Source: Branchiostoma lanceolatum (Eukaryota; Chordata; Leptocardii; Amphioxiformes; Branchiostomatidae). Taken from it: a stretch of DNA of 64,000 nucleotides. This document shows positions 52,449-64,000 of the stretch, piece after piece (position 1 is the stretch's first letter; every line of letters begins with the position of its first letter). The stretch covers positions 34,373,222 through 34,437,221 of the forward strand of contig NC_089724.1 of assembly GCF_035083965.1 (NCBI RefSeq). Reading direction: 5' to 3'. The position numbers and the translations under genes were made by a program. The notes under the pieces were generated by a model that saw nothing but the letters and a program-made list of their open reading frames with translations, had not been told where the DNA came from and made no database searches.

Positions 52449-54841
52449 CAGGCAGGATTTTTCGGAAAACCTACAGACAATATTGCAGAGGAAAGCAGAG
52501 ACACGGATTCATCACTCTAGCCGGGATGAGAGAAGGCAATCAACAAGCAGATATACGTAGCATTCTCCCGGTACTTGGAGAGTGTACTCCTAGAAACACC
52601 TGTAGACTGAGCAACACGCAGGCACAAGTCACCAAGAGAAAAACCTTAGAGAGAAATTTGACTCGTAATTCTGAACCAGCACCAAGAGACCACGTCTAGC
52701 GATATGATAGACGTTTATCAAGGACAACAACTCATTTGGTTTCATTTCGGCTCCATTTTCTGTCGTAATGCAGTCAGAAAATCATTGATAACAATGGGTA
52801 GTTTGCATTGCATGGGCGTATTCGTGTGAACAGTCATTAAAATAAAGTTTTTAGAGCAAAATATTGCACGTTTTCAGTCGATTAGACGACAGGGTTTTGG
52901 ATTGTTGGATCATGTGAAGTCATGCCAAGGGATAGTAACTTTGCCAACCCACAATTGAATGAACTAAAACACATCAAACAGGCTGAACATAGGTTGTTGC
53001 TATGCTATTTTACATAGTCGAATATAAAACAAGAGGGGAAGATCTAAGAATATTACATTCTGTACTGGCTAGGTTTCTTCACTTAGTTCTTTAGTTAAAT
53101 ACTGTAACATTATGTAAATAAAAAATCACATCACCTAATCTGACTATATATAATGAATGTAATCTTGCAGGATCATGATTTGAAATTGATCAGCTCAAAT
53201 AGTAAAGTTTAAAATTGATGTCAAAATTCAAACCAGCATAACTTTTTTTATCTACTTTCCAACAAGCACATTTTAGCTCCATATAATCATATCAAGTACA
53301 TTGGCTCTTCACAAATGTCTATTCTGATCTTAGTTACATTCAGGGATAACTGAATTTGACTTTATGTCATTAAATAAATGTTTATGTATTAGAACATTTA
53401 AAGTCACATGGTGTCAAAAAACATGATTAAAGTAGTCCATGAAAGTATGCATGTATTTCCCTGGAGAGTGGTGACATCCTGACATATCACAGTTCCTTGG
53501 CTACAGCCTGAAGAGATTTACTGTCTTTTCTGCAGAAGTATTTAGATAAGCAGGGTCCTCAGTGCTGTGTTGACATCCTTGAGAAGTCCTGCATTAAAAG
53601 AAAATTATTTAAAGGCCTTTAGAATATGACAAATATCAATTCAGAGGATTCAGTAACTGAGATTACACAATAGCAATTACTGTATAAACAGGGTGGAAAG
53701 AAAATAAAAGAAATATACATTTGTTGTTTATTCAAATACATAAGCCTGTATTGTACCACACCATCTTAACTGTAATATCATTTTCCCTTTGCATATGTAA
53801 AATAAATGAAGTGTCTTCAACATGTGCTTCTTTTATTTCCTTCAAGCATGCAGATACTCTGATTTAAGGATAGATTATGGTGACTGACAGAATTGTCAAA
53901 TGTCACATAAATGTTCCCAGAATGAAGATTTGTTATTCAGGGAGCCATCCAGCTACAATGTATAAGGTATACTTAAACCTGGTGGCACAGTGTACTTGTG
54001 TTTAGGGTTGTTGAAGCTAGAAGTGTTGCATGTTTTGGAATCCCTGACAGAACCCCAGAATACACCCTTGTTAAAGGCACTTTACACCAATTTTCTCACT
54101 GGACTCAGGTAAAAAATGGAAACCTAACCTTTGGCTAGAGATGTTCTTTGAGTAGGTTGTTAAAAGGAAGTCCCATGCATGTTTGAGGAGAGACAAACCT
54201 TGAACCCATTATTGAGAAGAATGGGGGACCAACCCAGTGAGAGTGGAATAAATCAGTCCAGAAATGTATGGTATTATACATATGAGAAATAAACAAATAT
54301 GCCAAATGTATACTACATGCATATGCATGGTTGTAATATACAGTACATACATGTAATGTACAACAGCAACAAGTTACAGAAATGTTCAATAAACATTTGC
54401 TCAGCATCCATCCCATTTCCTGTCAGCTAGCTTGTGATACTACTAATTATATCTGTGCAGTGAGAGCAATTAATAATAGTAATAACAACATGTAGCTTGA
54501 CTTTGACAAGCAGAATGGTGTGGTTCATAAAGTGGTTGCTGGTTGAGTTAGACTGTTGTTTACCTGTGAAAAATTGATTTTTTGACTGTACATACATGTA
54601 ACTTCATGTCATTTAAGTTGAACATGTTTTTGACTTATCTTATTTGTTCCAAGGGCATACATATTTAAGTTCTAGGCTATAGACTATATAGTCAGTCAGT
54701 CTATAAAAACTATAATAAGCATTCAAAAAGATACATCCAGTACATTCTTTTGGAGTTTGTCAAAATCTGTCCAGGGAGAATTACAAGTATACATTTCTTG
54801 TCAAAGACCATACATGCATATTGTATCAATATCTAGGAAAA
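52449..54841. other. Right-arm non-coding stretch
   Basis: Mirror of 49728-52120. It contains an AATAAA at 52841-52846 and no supported gene. Confidence 0.4.
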
Positions 54842-54844
54842 TGA

Positions 54845-56959
54845 CTACTGTTCCGCCTTAGGACAGTAAAACTCCTTGCAAGGCATATTGTAACCACTAG
54901 TGACCACAAAGCTGTCTGGTGGCAGCCAAGAGTCCGGTCACAGATGCCAAACAAAACAAAGCAGGTCGTCGTTCGTCCTCTACCAGACTCCAGCATACGG
55001 GCGTTTGGCCAATGGATCACCTCGCACAACTGGAGTGAAGTACTGGAAAGTGACACAGTGGAGGAGAAAACCGCTGCTTTCTACCGCACCTTGAACTCTG
55101 CAATAGAGAAGCACTTCCCCCCAAGGAAATGCTCTCTACATCACAAGGACAAACCATGGATGTCAGCCTTGCTTAAAGACTTGATCCACAGGAGACAACA
55201 GGCACACAGTAAAGGCCACATGGTACTTTACCGTTTCCTGAGGAACAAGGTTGACCGTGGATGCAAACGTGCAAAGAAAGACTTCTACAGTGATCATGTC
55301 GAGAGGTTGAAGAGAACAGACCCGTCTGAGTGGCACAAACAGGTGCGACGCTTGGCAAACCTCTCCAAATCTACTCCCACTGTCCACGTGCCTAGTGTGG
55401 ACCCAACAGACATGACCGCCATCGCTGGAGCCATCAACACCCACCTAGCTACCATTTGCCAGGCTCTGCCTCCTCTGGACACAGCCATGCTACCAGCATT
55501 CTTACCGGCCACTCCACCGCCGTAGATTGACCCATGGCAGATGTACCATCGCCTGCAAAGGATAAAGGTGACCAAGGCTCCAGGTCCTGATGCCATCCCG
55601 CCTACTCTCATCAAAGAGTTCGCCTGCGAGCTCGCCACCCCACTTACCGACATCACAAATGCATCCCTACGACAGGGCAGAGTACCACCGGAGTGGCGGG
55701 ACGCGATCGTCATCCCCGTCCCGAAAGAACAACCAGCAGACCTGGACAAGATCAGACCAGTGTCGCTAACATCACAGTTCGCCAAAGTAGTGGAGGGTTT
55801 CGTCCTCACGTGGCTCCTCCGCGACATCTTACCTACTGTGGACCCCAGACAGTTCGGGAACCTCAGAGGAATTTCCACAACCCACTGCTTGGTAGACATC
55901 CTTGACTTTTTCTTCAAAGGCGCAGAGAGGAAGCAATCTGTCGGTAACCTTGTACTGACAGATTTCAGCAAGGCATTTGACAGAGTCTGTCACACGACAG
56001 CTATCACAAAACTCGTACAAATGGGGGCGCGGTCTTCCCTTCTGCCCTGGGTATGCAGTTTTGTGTCGGGCCGTAGACAGCGGGTACGTTACCAACATGG
56101 ACTATCACATTGGGAGTCACTCACCTGTGGGGTGGCTCAGGGAACTTTGCTAGGGCCTTTGATATTCTTGGCCATGATCAACGATGCTGGGACACTAAAC
56201 AGCGACTACTGGAAGTATGTCGATGATCTAAACCTGGGGGAAATCCGACCGGTCTTCTCACCTTCAACCATGCAGAACAACTTACACGAGTTAGACGACT
56301 GGTCAGAGAGAAACCATATGCTGCTGAATCCCAAGAAGTGCAAAGTTCTACAGATTTGCTTTATGCAACGACCCCCACCTCCCCCAGTCCTTACATTGGG
56401 AGGCCAAGCACTCACCGTAGTAACACAAGCCAGACTTCTTGGACTTCAGATCCAGTCCGACCTGGGATGGGACTCACAAGTGGACAGTATGGTATCAAAG
56501 GGGAGCAAGCGCCTCTTTCTGCTGTGCCGATTGCGCCGAGCTGGCCTTCCGACAGAGGACCTGACGGCCATCTATTGCGGGTATGTTCGACCGCTCCTCG
56601 AGTATGCAGCCCCAGTTTGGAACGCCGCCCTCAACAACAGCCAAATCAACAGACTGGAACGCGTTCAGAAACGTGCCTGTAAGATCATATTGGGTCGCCA
56701 GTATACCTCGTATACGGCCACACTGAGAGGATTAAATCTGCAAACTCTTTCTGACCGCAGACACGACCTCTGCGTGAACTTTGCCAACAAAGTGAGACAA
56801 TCGCCACGTTTCTGTTCCTGGCTACCTCCGACTCGAGGAGAACAGCACGGCAGACTGTTGAGGAACTCACTACAGTACTCTCAAGCCAGGGGTACTAAAC
56901 GATACACCACGAGTGCCAAACCTGCGCTGGCGCAACTCCTTGGCGGACAAAAACTCTGA
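54845..56959 (+). mobile_element. 5'-truncated LINE with reverse transcriptase (right arm)
   Basis: The plus-strand mirror of 47610-49724. It opens after a TGA at 54842-54844 and reads TSDHKAVWWQPRVRSQ (endonuclease end). It then runs in the same frame to a TAG at 55523-55525, and onward from 55541 through the RT to 56959. The YVDD box and the FSKAFD motif are intact. An AATAAA lies at 57182-57187. The shared truncation point and shared TAG show that the LINE inserted before the inverted duplication formed. Confidence 0.9.
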
Positions 56960-57262
56960 TCTGTTATTCTGGCTGGACATTAACCTTGCTTTTAGTAGTA
57001 ATGTCGAACTGAAATCTAGCTTTTAATTGTATTAGTCAACGATCATTTGGACATATGAACTGTTATCGTCTGTTGTACATAGTACTCTGATCGTGTCGAC
57101 TTTACTGTATACGTGATTGTAAGCTGCGGCGCAATTCAGTCTCTATACTGCAATGCCGTTTTTTCTCATGTGTTTTTTATCAATAAACCATTTACTACTA
57201 CATATGCCTTTTTGCTTTATCCATTCCCATTTTATAGATACAGACTTTGTCATTGATAAGGC

Positions 57263-57528
57263 ACATTGGCTGACAGTTATGTGTACAGTACAGTTATGTG
57301 GATCAGTTATTATGTGTAAAGTACTACAGTACAGAAATAGACGTTAAACAAGGACAACAACAACAACAGTGCTACAGAGCTTGAGCCCCAGTCTCTACTG
57401 GTTTCTGTAGGCTCTCTAGCACTGTTGTTGTTCTTCTTGTTTAACGTCTATTTCTGTACTGTAGTACTTTACACATAACTGTCCACATAACTGTACTGTG
57501 TTCTGTACACATAACTCCCAGCCAATGT
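57263..57528. repeat. Hairpin-forming inverted repeat (right arm)
   Basis: Mirror of 47041-47306, with the same arms and loop. Confidence 0.7.
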
Positions 57529-57558
57529 TTCAAACTAAATTGCAAGCCAGAGTTGTTA

Positions 57559-57884
57559 ACATCCACTACCATAATACCGCCACGTTTACTGCAATTTCTA
57601 AAGTGATACTAATTTAGCAAAGGAAAAACTCATTATGTTTTCCTGGTTACATGTCGATGTTATAGCTTACCTCGCCTGTCATGATAAGGGATCGAAAACA
57701 TTTGACCTCGTTGTCTTCGAATGCCTCGTTGTTGAGGCTTTTCTTAGAGTGTATTAAACACCTTGATGTCTGAAGTGTGCATACCTCGGAAATCACTGTT
57801 GCTGCACAAGTAGATCTCTTAAAATTCATCGCTTTTTAGATTTGGCGGTATTATGATTAGTGGCGGTATTATGGTAGTGGATGT
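57559..57884. mobile_element. MITE with TA duplication (right arm)
   Basis: Mirror of 46685-47010, with the same ACATCCACTACC termini and TA flanks (57557-57558 and 57885-57886). Confidence 0.75.
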
Positions 57885-59725
57885 TACATGCTTAACCGAT
57901 AAATAAGCATTATAATTGCTACTCACCAGTCAAAGCCGCCCTATTGAGGGAGTTGGAAAACATTGTTGACACTGTCCTGGTGGTGGGTTCCTTGACTGCA
58001 TGCATTCCGTCAAGATGCCGTTCAAGAATCACCCGGGCCCGTATCCAAATCGTGCACGGAAACAAATATTTACCTTCAAGATTGCATTCAGTTCAATATT
58101 ATCCACATTACACTGCTGCCCTGGAGCCATATCCCACAGTTCACTTCTCCTATGTACTGCACTGATTATGTACTGATGTCCCGAAATACAATGCAGTTAA
58201 TGTTAAAATGTCGATGGGGGAAACTACTTAAGGAATCATGTGTACTTTCTATATCATATGTTGGGATATTAAAGTTACAATTTGCATGTGTGAGTCGGCC
58301 GCGACCCAGACAAGCCCACACACAATTTATCAAATTAGAAAGTTATGAACAACTTACTTCGGTTAGAAAAGCCCTGTCTCTTTCAGTCTTTGCGATCTGT
58401 GATCAGTGACTTGAAGATGTTAGACTTCATTACAAATATGTTTGACTTCATTGACCAAATAAAAATGATCGGCTCGGTCCCCCGGCCACATGGCCGGAAA
58501 ACAACACAGTGGTAAGCCACCATGCTGCACGTAACTGTTACAGCTGTAGCCTTTGCCCTCGCTGCGACTAAACCACATTCGTGGTTATGACGTACCAGTT
58601 GGTATTAGTATTACGTTTAGATGATAACAAAGCCAATAGAAGACGTATAAAAACGCATTTAATAGTTTTTCAAGTGCCAAAGATGACGTGAAGTTCTTTT
58701 TTTACTGAAATACATGATATTCGATGTACCCCCCCAAACCGCTTCGTAATGGAACGGTCCGAACTGTGTTCCGCGTTTCGTTCGAGTGTCACAAGCCGTA
58801 ATTGACCTGAGACCTCGAGGCTCAGGGTGTCCACTACCGTCTTGACGCTGAACTTGAACCGATACATGTTAGTGATGGCCGATTTCTTGGCCGCTGTACA
58901 TTACCGGAAGAGGTAAAGAAGAAGAAGAAAGCTTAATATGGATTTCAGTGTTATGTATGGTGAAACTTCCCTTAGGTGTATTTTGTAGTCCTGTGGTTTG
59001 GCAGCATTTTTTGCTGGATTTTCCCTCTTTTTCGCCGGCGCGCATTAAGTTTGGTGTCTCAAGAGGATGTCATCCATAAGATTAAGATGATGTGACCGAA
59101 CGGATCAGAATTTATACGACCATTTGGTCGAGTCGCAAGGTAGTACTTTTAGCCAAAATTCTCTTACAGAGGGCGGTAGGGATACCATCAATGGACCCCG
59201 GGATCCCCGACACAGACGTAAGTGTAACGCTGATACAAAAGATAATATCTATTTGAATCCGATGTACGCCACAAGCGGTCGACAACAGACAACAAATCGT
59301 ACTTCGTCCAGGAATGATGACGTCCGTCTTAAAACTTTTATAATTTAGGTATTGGCGGCAGTAATAGTTCTACATATATGGTTTCATAAGTTTTTATCAA
59401 CTATATCCATCTTTGTATGTGTAATTGGCTTATCAATATAACTAATCTTAACATCAATGTTAGCCACATTTGAACCTGTGAACTAAAAATGCATTTAACC
59501 GTATTGAAATAAATATTCACTTCTAAAAACAATACCAATGGAAGTCGCATCTATTTCACCAACAGCTACCCAAGAGGGTTCGGTCTAACGGGTCCATAGG
59601 GTACCGTATAAAGCGGACCTCTTTTCTCATGACCTCAATGAAAAACGGTCTACAAGCCCACCTCAGCTTCCCATAAATAACCAAAAGTTAAAACAAACGA
59701 GGCAACATGGTCTGGAAGTAAAATA

Positions 59726-59935
59726 CTACAATTCGCCCTTTGTTTCTAGAGGCTTCTGAAGCGACTGCAGCAGTTTTCTTGCCTCCTGGCGAGATTCCTC
59801 CCTGTAACGTCTGTCCATGGTGTACCACATGGCAATGACACACCTTCTACCGCTCAACACTGCCTGCACGCCATGCAAATTCTCCTCACCCGAAGAGAAC
59901 CCAACGAGTCTGCCACATTTTGGTTTCACTCTGGA
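59726..59935 (-). CDS. P3H-like: P3H-like duplicate, last exon
   Basis: The mirror of 44640-44849. It encodes the same 69 residues, including NLHGVQAV, GRRC and KGEL, with an intact acceptor. Whether the copy is a full gene depends on sequence beyond 64000. Confidence 0.85.
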   Translation of the reverse strand, partial: SRVKPKCGRLVGFSSGEENLHGVQAVLSGRRCVIAMWYTMDRRYREESRQEARKLLQSLQKPLETKGEL

Positions 59936-61037
59936 CTGGGTAGGGAGAAAACGTGTTTTAATCGATCTGCACAAATAATCAGTTTCATCTATACTTGCTC
60001 ATTGAATAAAAACCTTTTCTCCTGTGTGTTTGTTTGTTTGTTTGTTTGATTATTTGTTTTCTTTTAATCACTGTTATTCCTCGTCTGTGGTATTTTGGGG
60101 ATACAGACAGGGCAGTCGAGTCATGGTTTGTCCTGTTCGTAATCAAAGCTTTAGCACGTTTGTGTCATAGTTACAAATATGTTCAACTTGTTAATTCAAC
60201 ATAGCAGTTTATAGCGGGAAATGTACTTTTATTTATTCATTAGTATCACATAGCCAGACGGCGTCGACCAACCAGAAGTCTCCATTCACTATGTGTTATG
60301 ACGCCATAAACACCCGTTCACCCGTTCCATTATGTAGAGGAGGAGGTTATCTTTTTGTTAACATTCGTATAATGTTTATATGCTCCCCAAAATGTTTACT
60401 ATCTTGGAATAAAACATACCTTTTGTAATCATATAACAAAATAGAATAAACCATTTCAATGCAATGCAAGTCAAATCTAAACGGGCGTAAACAAAACGGT
60501 ATTCACCCCGAACTGTAAGTGGAGCCGCCCACAGCATTGACCAATAAGAGGGACACCCAGCAGGAAGGAATGATGATAATTGATAATAGATGATATAATA
60601 GATTTGAAAAAGATGTGACATGCCAAGATTGCAACGTTATTGAATATTATCTATGGAAATTTTGGTTTTCAAAATTAATTTTATCATTTTCTGTATAAAA
60701 AGGACAAATGTGCATTCTGGATCTATGCGTCATACAGGAATTGTCTACTCATATATGGGTCAATTTGGATAGGCTATATGATAACATTAATGACCCACCA
60801 TATGCGTGCCTCAATGATCGGTCAATAAGGTCTGGCAGGAATGATGTGATTTCTACTTGAGAATTGCCTTTATCAGATCGGAATTGGCTATACACTAAGC
60901 CGCTTTCCCTCGATGTTTATGGTGAAATAACGCATGATCAGTGACCAATAGCCATCAAATAAACGGTTCGCTCACTCGGTGGTTTATTTGGGTCCGGTTA
61001 ACCCTGTATTGGTGATTCACAGAAAATAATGTCTTAC
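59936..61037. other. Right-arm intron of the P3H-like duplicate
   Basis: Mirror of 43538-44639. No other feature recognised. Confidence 0.4.
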
Positions 61038-61113
61038 CTGGGCAGAAAAGTTTTTGTTGTGAGCGAAAAAAAACTCTCCTCCCTTGAAGCCATCATTGAG
61101 GAATAGGACAGCA
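61038..61113 (-). CDS. P3H-like: P3H-like duplicate, penultimate exon
   Basis: The mirror of 43462-43537, with the LNDGFKGGEFFF segment. Splice sites intact. Confidence 0.85.
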
Positions 61114-61533
61114 CTAGCAGTCAAAAACAAAGAAGACTTAAATTAGACTTTCATATTTGTTGGCACGCTTTCATAACAAGAACTACTGAAATAGAATCGA
61201 TTCCCAATGCCAAGAACAAAAGTGCACATTTCTAGACATACATAAAGAAGCGTAAAAAGAAAAGTGTGAATAAAAAAATCATTTTTCTACTTTGAAGCAC
61301 TAGATGTTTTTCGAGCTATGTATCACACTCTATACTACTACTGCTACATTCTAATGAGCTTTTGCTAACAAGAATTCTGCACTCGAGGGAACTTACATAC
61401 AATTTAAAAGAAAATTCGATTGTGTTATGCTGCAAGCAACAAAATACTGCTAAATATCTACGCCCCTGTGTCATCGCCTGAAATCCCTTTACTTGTCCCT
61501 ATCCTAAGGTGGAAGAGAAACGTTCGAATAACT

Positions 61534-62693
61534 AAAACTAGAGTTCCACGACCTCATACCTTCGCCAAATGATTTTGACCTTTATGACTGATGTATTAGG
61601 AGTGTTTCTCATCAATTATAAATCATACCAGTTGATTGTCTTAAAATATAACATGTCCAAAGTATGAGCTTAACAAATTATGAGCACAACAAAGAAGGTT
61701 ATGCTAATATTTTTCATTAATTAAGCAAATGAGGCCCGTATTAGCATAATTTGGTTCAACGATGTTTACATTCACATAACGTCCCGATGCCAAAAAAAAG
61801 TATTGAATGTATGAAATTGCCGTCATTTGCCAGTGTGGAATTAGAGAAGTTACTCATTAAGTATGCAAATTAGCCCACATTAGCATATTTTCTGTCTACA
61901 AACATTTCTCTCTTCCTCAGTTACAATTTGAATACGAGTAGTCATGTCATGGAACAAAGCGGATTTTTAAAGTTGCCTCATTAATTATGCAAATTAGAAT
62001 CTGATTTGCATAATTATTGTCCAATCATACTAAGCATCACACAAGCTATCTACATACCAAAAATAATGACCATCCAGCAAGCCCATCTTGTTGTAGTATT
62101 TCCTCATTAATTATGAAAATGAGGTCTTCATTTGCATAGTTCATATCAATTTATATTTATCTCTTCCTCAGTTACATATATCACATGTTTCAGAGTCCTA
62201 TCATTGAATTTGGCGGATGTATAAACTTTCCTCATTAATTATGCAAATTAGATACTGATTTGCATAAGAGGTGTCTAATCATGTACATCATCACTCAAGC
62301 TATCTACCTACCAAAAATCATTACCATCCATCAAGCCCTTCTTGAGTTATTCCCTTTCAAAGTCAGACGCAAAACCTGCTCCTGCAGTTTCAAAAAAGCC
62401 GCTAGGGGTCCCAAATCCACACCACTTACTCTCTGTCCGAAGATCTATCTACCACTCAAAATTAAGTTCCATAGCATGTCCAGAACACGAGATATCAAAC
62501 CAGGAAGTTCCGCTGCAGTACCGCAAGAAGCCGCTAGGGGGCCCAAAATCTAATCGTTTTTAGGTCTCATCAAAACCTACCAACATACCAAATACCAAGA
62601 CAATCCATGGAGGCGTTCTTGAGTTATTCTGTGCCACTACAAACAGACAGACAAACAAACGCTACCCTCTGCATAACCTTCTCGGCGAAGGTA
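61534..62693 (+). repeat. Octamer-rich repeat, full-length copy in right arm
   Basis: Mirror of 41882-43041. It also aligns end to end with 7601-8748. Confidence 0.75.
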
Positions 62694-62803
62694 ATGAACA
62701 CAAGATGAAATTCTGCTCTGCTGTGCCATGAATAGGCTGTCAATGTTTTTCATACGGCGTACAAAGTGACCGACTTTAATGTTAGGGAAACTGCCGAGCA
62801 TAC

Positions 62804-62921
62804 CTGTAATGTCTGGGTGTGTACAGGGGGTGGACTTGCGGACAGGAGAAGTCAGAAAGGTCGAGCTGGCAGTTGTCCGCGTGGACGGGGTGGCTCAAGC
62901 CTGTCCTGTCATCTGTGGAGT
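62804..62921 (-). CDS. P3H-like: P3H-like duplicate, iron-site exon
   Basis: The mirror of 41654-41771 with HPVHADNC intact. It has one visible change, Gly for Asp (DDRTGLSHPVHAD). The next upstream exon would lie at about 64620-64767 if the mirror continues, outside the window. Confidence 0.85.
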
Positions 62922-63118
62922 CTACAAACACAACAAGAAATTGAAGGTATCAAATTTCCGTGAAATATCAATAGTATACCGTAAATATATTGACAGATTT
63001 AAGCATTACCATGTCTATTTAACCCGTTAATTGCATCTCTTTCGCATGTCATCCATGGTTTTCTGACCTCATCAACAACAACATTCGTTTCCTCTAACAT
63101 ACCGCTACCATTTACTGT

Positions 63119-63890
63119 CCAGTTTATTCAAAACGTAATTTTTTTAAACCGTGCGGACAAAGCCAAATGATTAACCAACGTGAAGAAGCATCAGCTCTTC
63201 TGTAAAGAAAAACGCACGATCCGTAAGCTATTCTCCGTCTGTTTAACACCATGCGAGCATGGATTTACACTGAGGACTATGATGAAGAGTTGTGCTATGG
63301 AAAACCTATGATGGTCCACCTCAGTCATTTTCCTTCTAGCGCTCTACTTGAAGAACATAGATTTTAAAAAATTGCACATAAATCGTCCTAAGTAGTCTAG
63401 AGACAAACGATAGTAAAGTCACTATGTTTGACCCACCGCTTGCTTGACACGATAGATGAAAATAATTTTGTACTGTGAATTTCAAAAACACTGACGTCAC
63501 GCGTAGCTCACGTGATGAACGCATGGCAATAATTTTTGACGCGTGAAAATGTAGCGTACATGAGGGGGGTCGCTGGGTTGTATCGAACCTTTCTAAAACT
63601 AGTAAATGTTTCATGATGATGATAAAGAGTGTCAAACCTTGAATCGCCAAAGATAATTGGATACAAAATAAAGGTTTGGCATCAGCTACTTTTAAAAGAT
63701 ACTACCTATCGCGTAAGTTTGAAGAACAAGATGAAGTACGCGGCTTCGAATTACTTATGAAATACGTCATGCATAACACTTCCAGGTAACTTGCCGTTAC
63801 TGGTTCAGGAGTTTATTCTACTTTGTCGCTGGACGTAAACCTAATTCATTGCTTCGTATAAAGGAGAGTCGTGACTAAGGATCATACTCC
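63119..63890 (-). repeat. Interspersed repeat, copy in right arm
   Basis: Mirror of 40685-41456, in the same orientation as the diverged copy at 660-1390. Confidence 0.65.
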
Positions 63891-64000
63891 TGGCGTGTTT
63901 TTTTCACTCATAAGTACCGGCTTCAGCATGATATACCTCGACATGGGGGCATGGCCCAATGTGGACATTAATTGATAGTGCACCATAACTTGTAGCAGCC

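Larger units (their letters stand above)
52306..64000 (-). repeat. Right arm of giant inverted duplication (cut by window end)
   Basis: Reverse complement of 40575-52263. Noted differences are a 6-bp GAGCCT insertion at about 58815-58823 and substitutions such as Val/Ile at the eighth residue of the RT frame, Val/Ala in the linker and Asp/Gly in the hydroxylase exon. Over about 11.7 kb I estimate identity above 99.8 percent by eye. Confidence 0.97.

Noticed and set aside
52009-52560. 76-codon mirrored frames at the palindrome centre as a conserved small protein
   Set aside because: They span the GC/CRE/CCAAT promoter-like block and have no recognisable domain. Their identity on both sides follows from the palindrome.

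Overview
The window looks like nuclear DNA from an invertebrate deuterostome, most likely a cephalochordate (amphioxus, Branchiostoma). Three things suggest this: intron-dense GT-AG genes, AT-rich introns full of short non-autonomous transposons, and multi-domain FN3-like, cadherin-like and EGF proteins of the kind expanded in amphioxus. The species is inferred. No marker gene fixes it.

Three host genes can be reconstructed from splice sites and reading-phase continuity. (1) About 4.06-9.95 kb, minus strand: part of a secreted or extracellular protein with FN3-like repeats. It contains a duplicated exon pair whose phases allow either copy but not both in series. (2) 19.19-27.62 kb, plus strand: the C-terminal 668 or so codons of a single-pass membrane protein with a cadherin-like segment, an EGF-like region, one membrane helix and a short cytoplasmic tail. 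(3) 33.52-44.85 kb, plus strand: a complete, compact prolyl 3-hydroxylase-like gene. It has eight coding exons, about 304 residues, a signal peptide, a leprecan-type 2-oxoglutarate/Fe(II) domain and a C-terminal KGEL.

The right-hand third is a very large, nearly perfect inverted duplication. The arms run 40575-52263 and 52306-64000 (about 11.7 kb each, the right one cut by the window end) around a 42-bp unique spacer. They differ by one 6-bp indel and a handful of substitutions. Each arm carries the last three exons of the hydroxylase gene, a 5'-truncated LINE with an almost intact reverse transcriptase, several MITEs and, at the centre, a promoter-like block (GC box, CRE, CCAAT box, AAAATGGCG). 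The centre is therefore a divergent promoter candidate, and the hydroxylase copies lie tail to tail.

Mobile DNA explains most of the rest. Two 3.5-kb non-autonomous elements (21008-24560 and 34231-37739, opposite orientations) and one 187-bp foldback element (2953-3139) share the terminus CACTGCACGAAATGGCC and have 3-bp target duplications (TAG, TAT, CCA), as in the CACTA/EnSpm superfamily. A Harbinger-like MITE just upstream of the hydroxylase start codon has a second copy inserted into its own centre. An interspersed repeat rich in ATGCAAAT octamers occurs several times, and one copy gives the empty-site comparison for the second CACTA element. Two tRNA-derived SINEs, a 153-bp tandem array and several TIR-bounded MITEs fill other introns.
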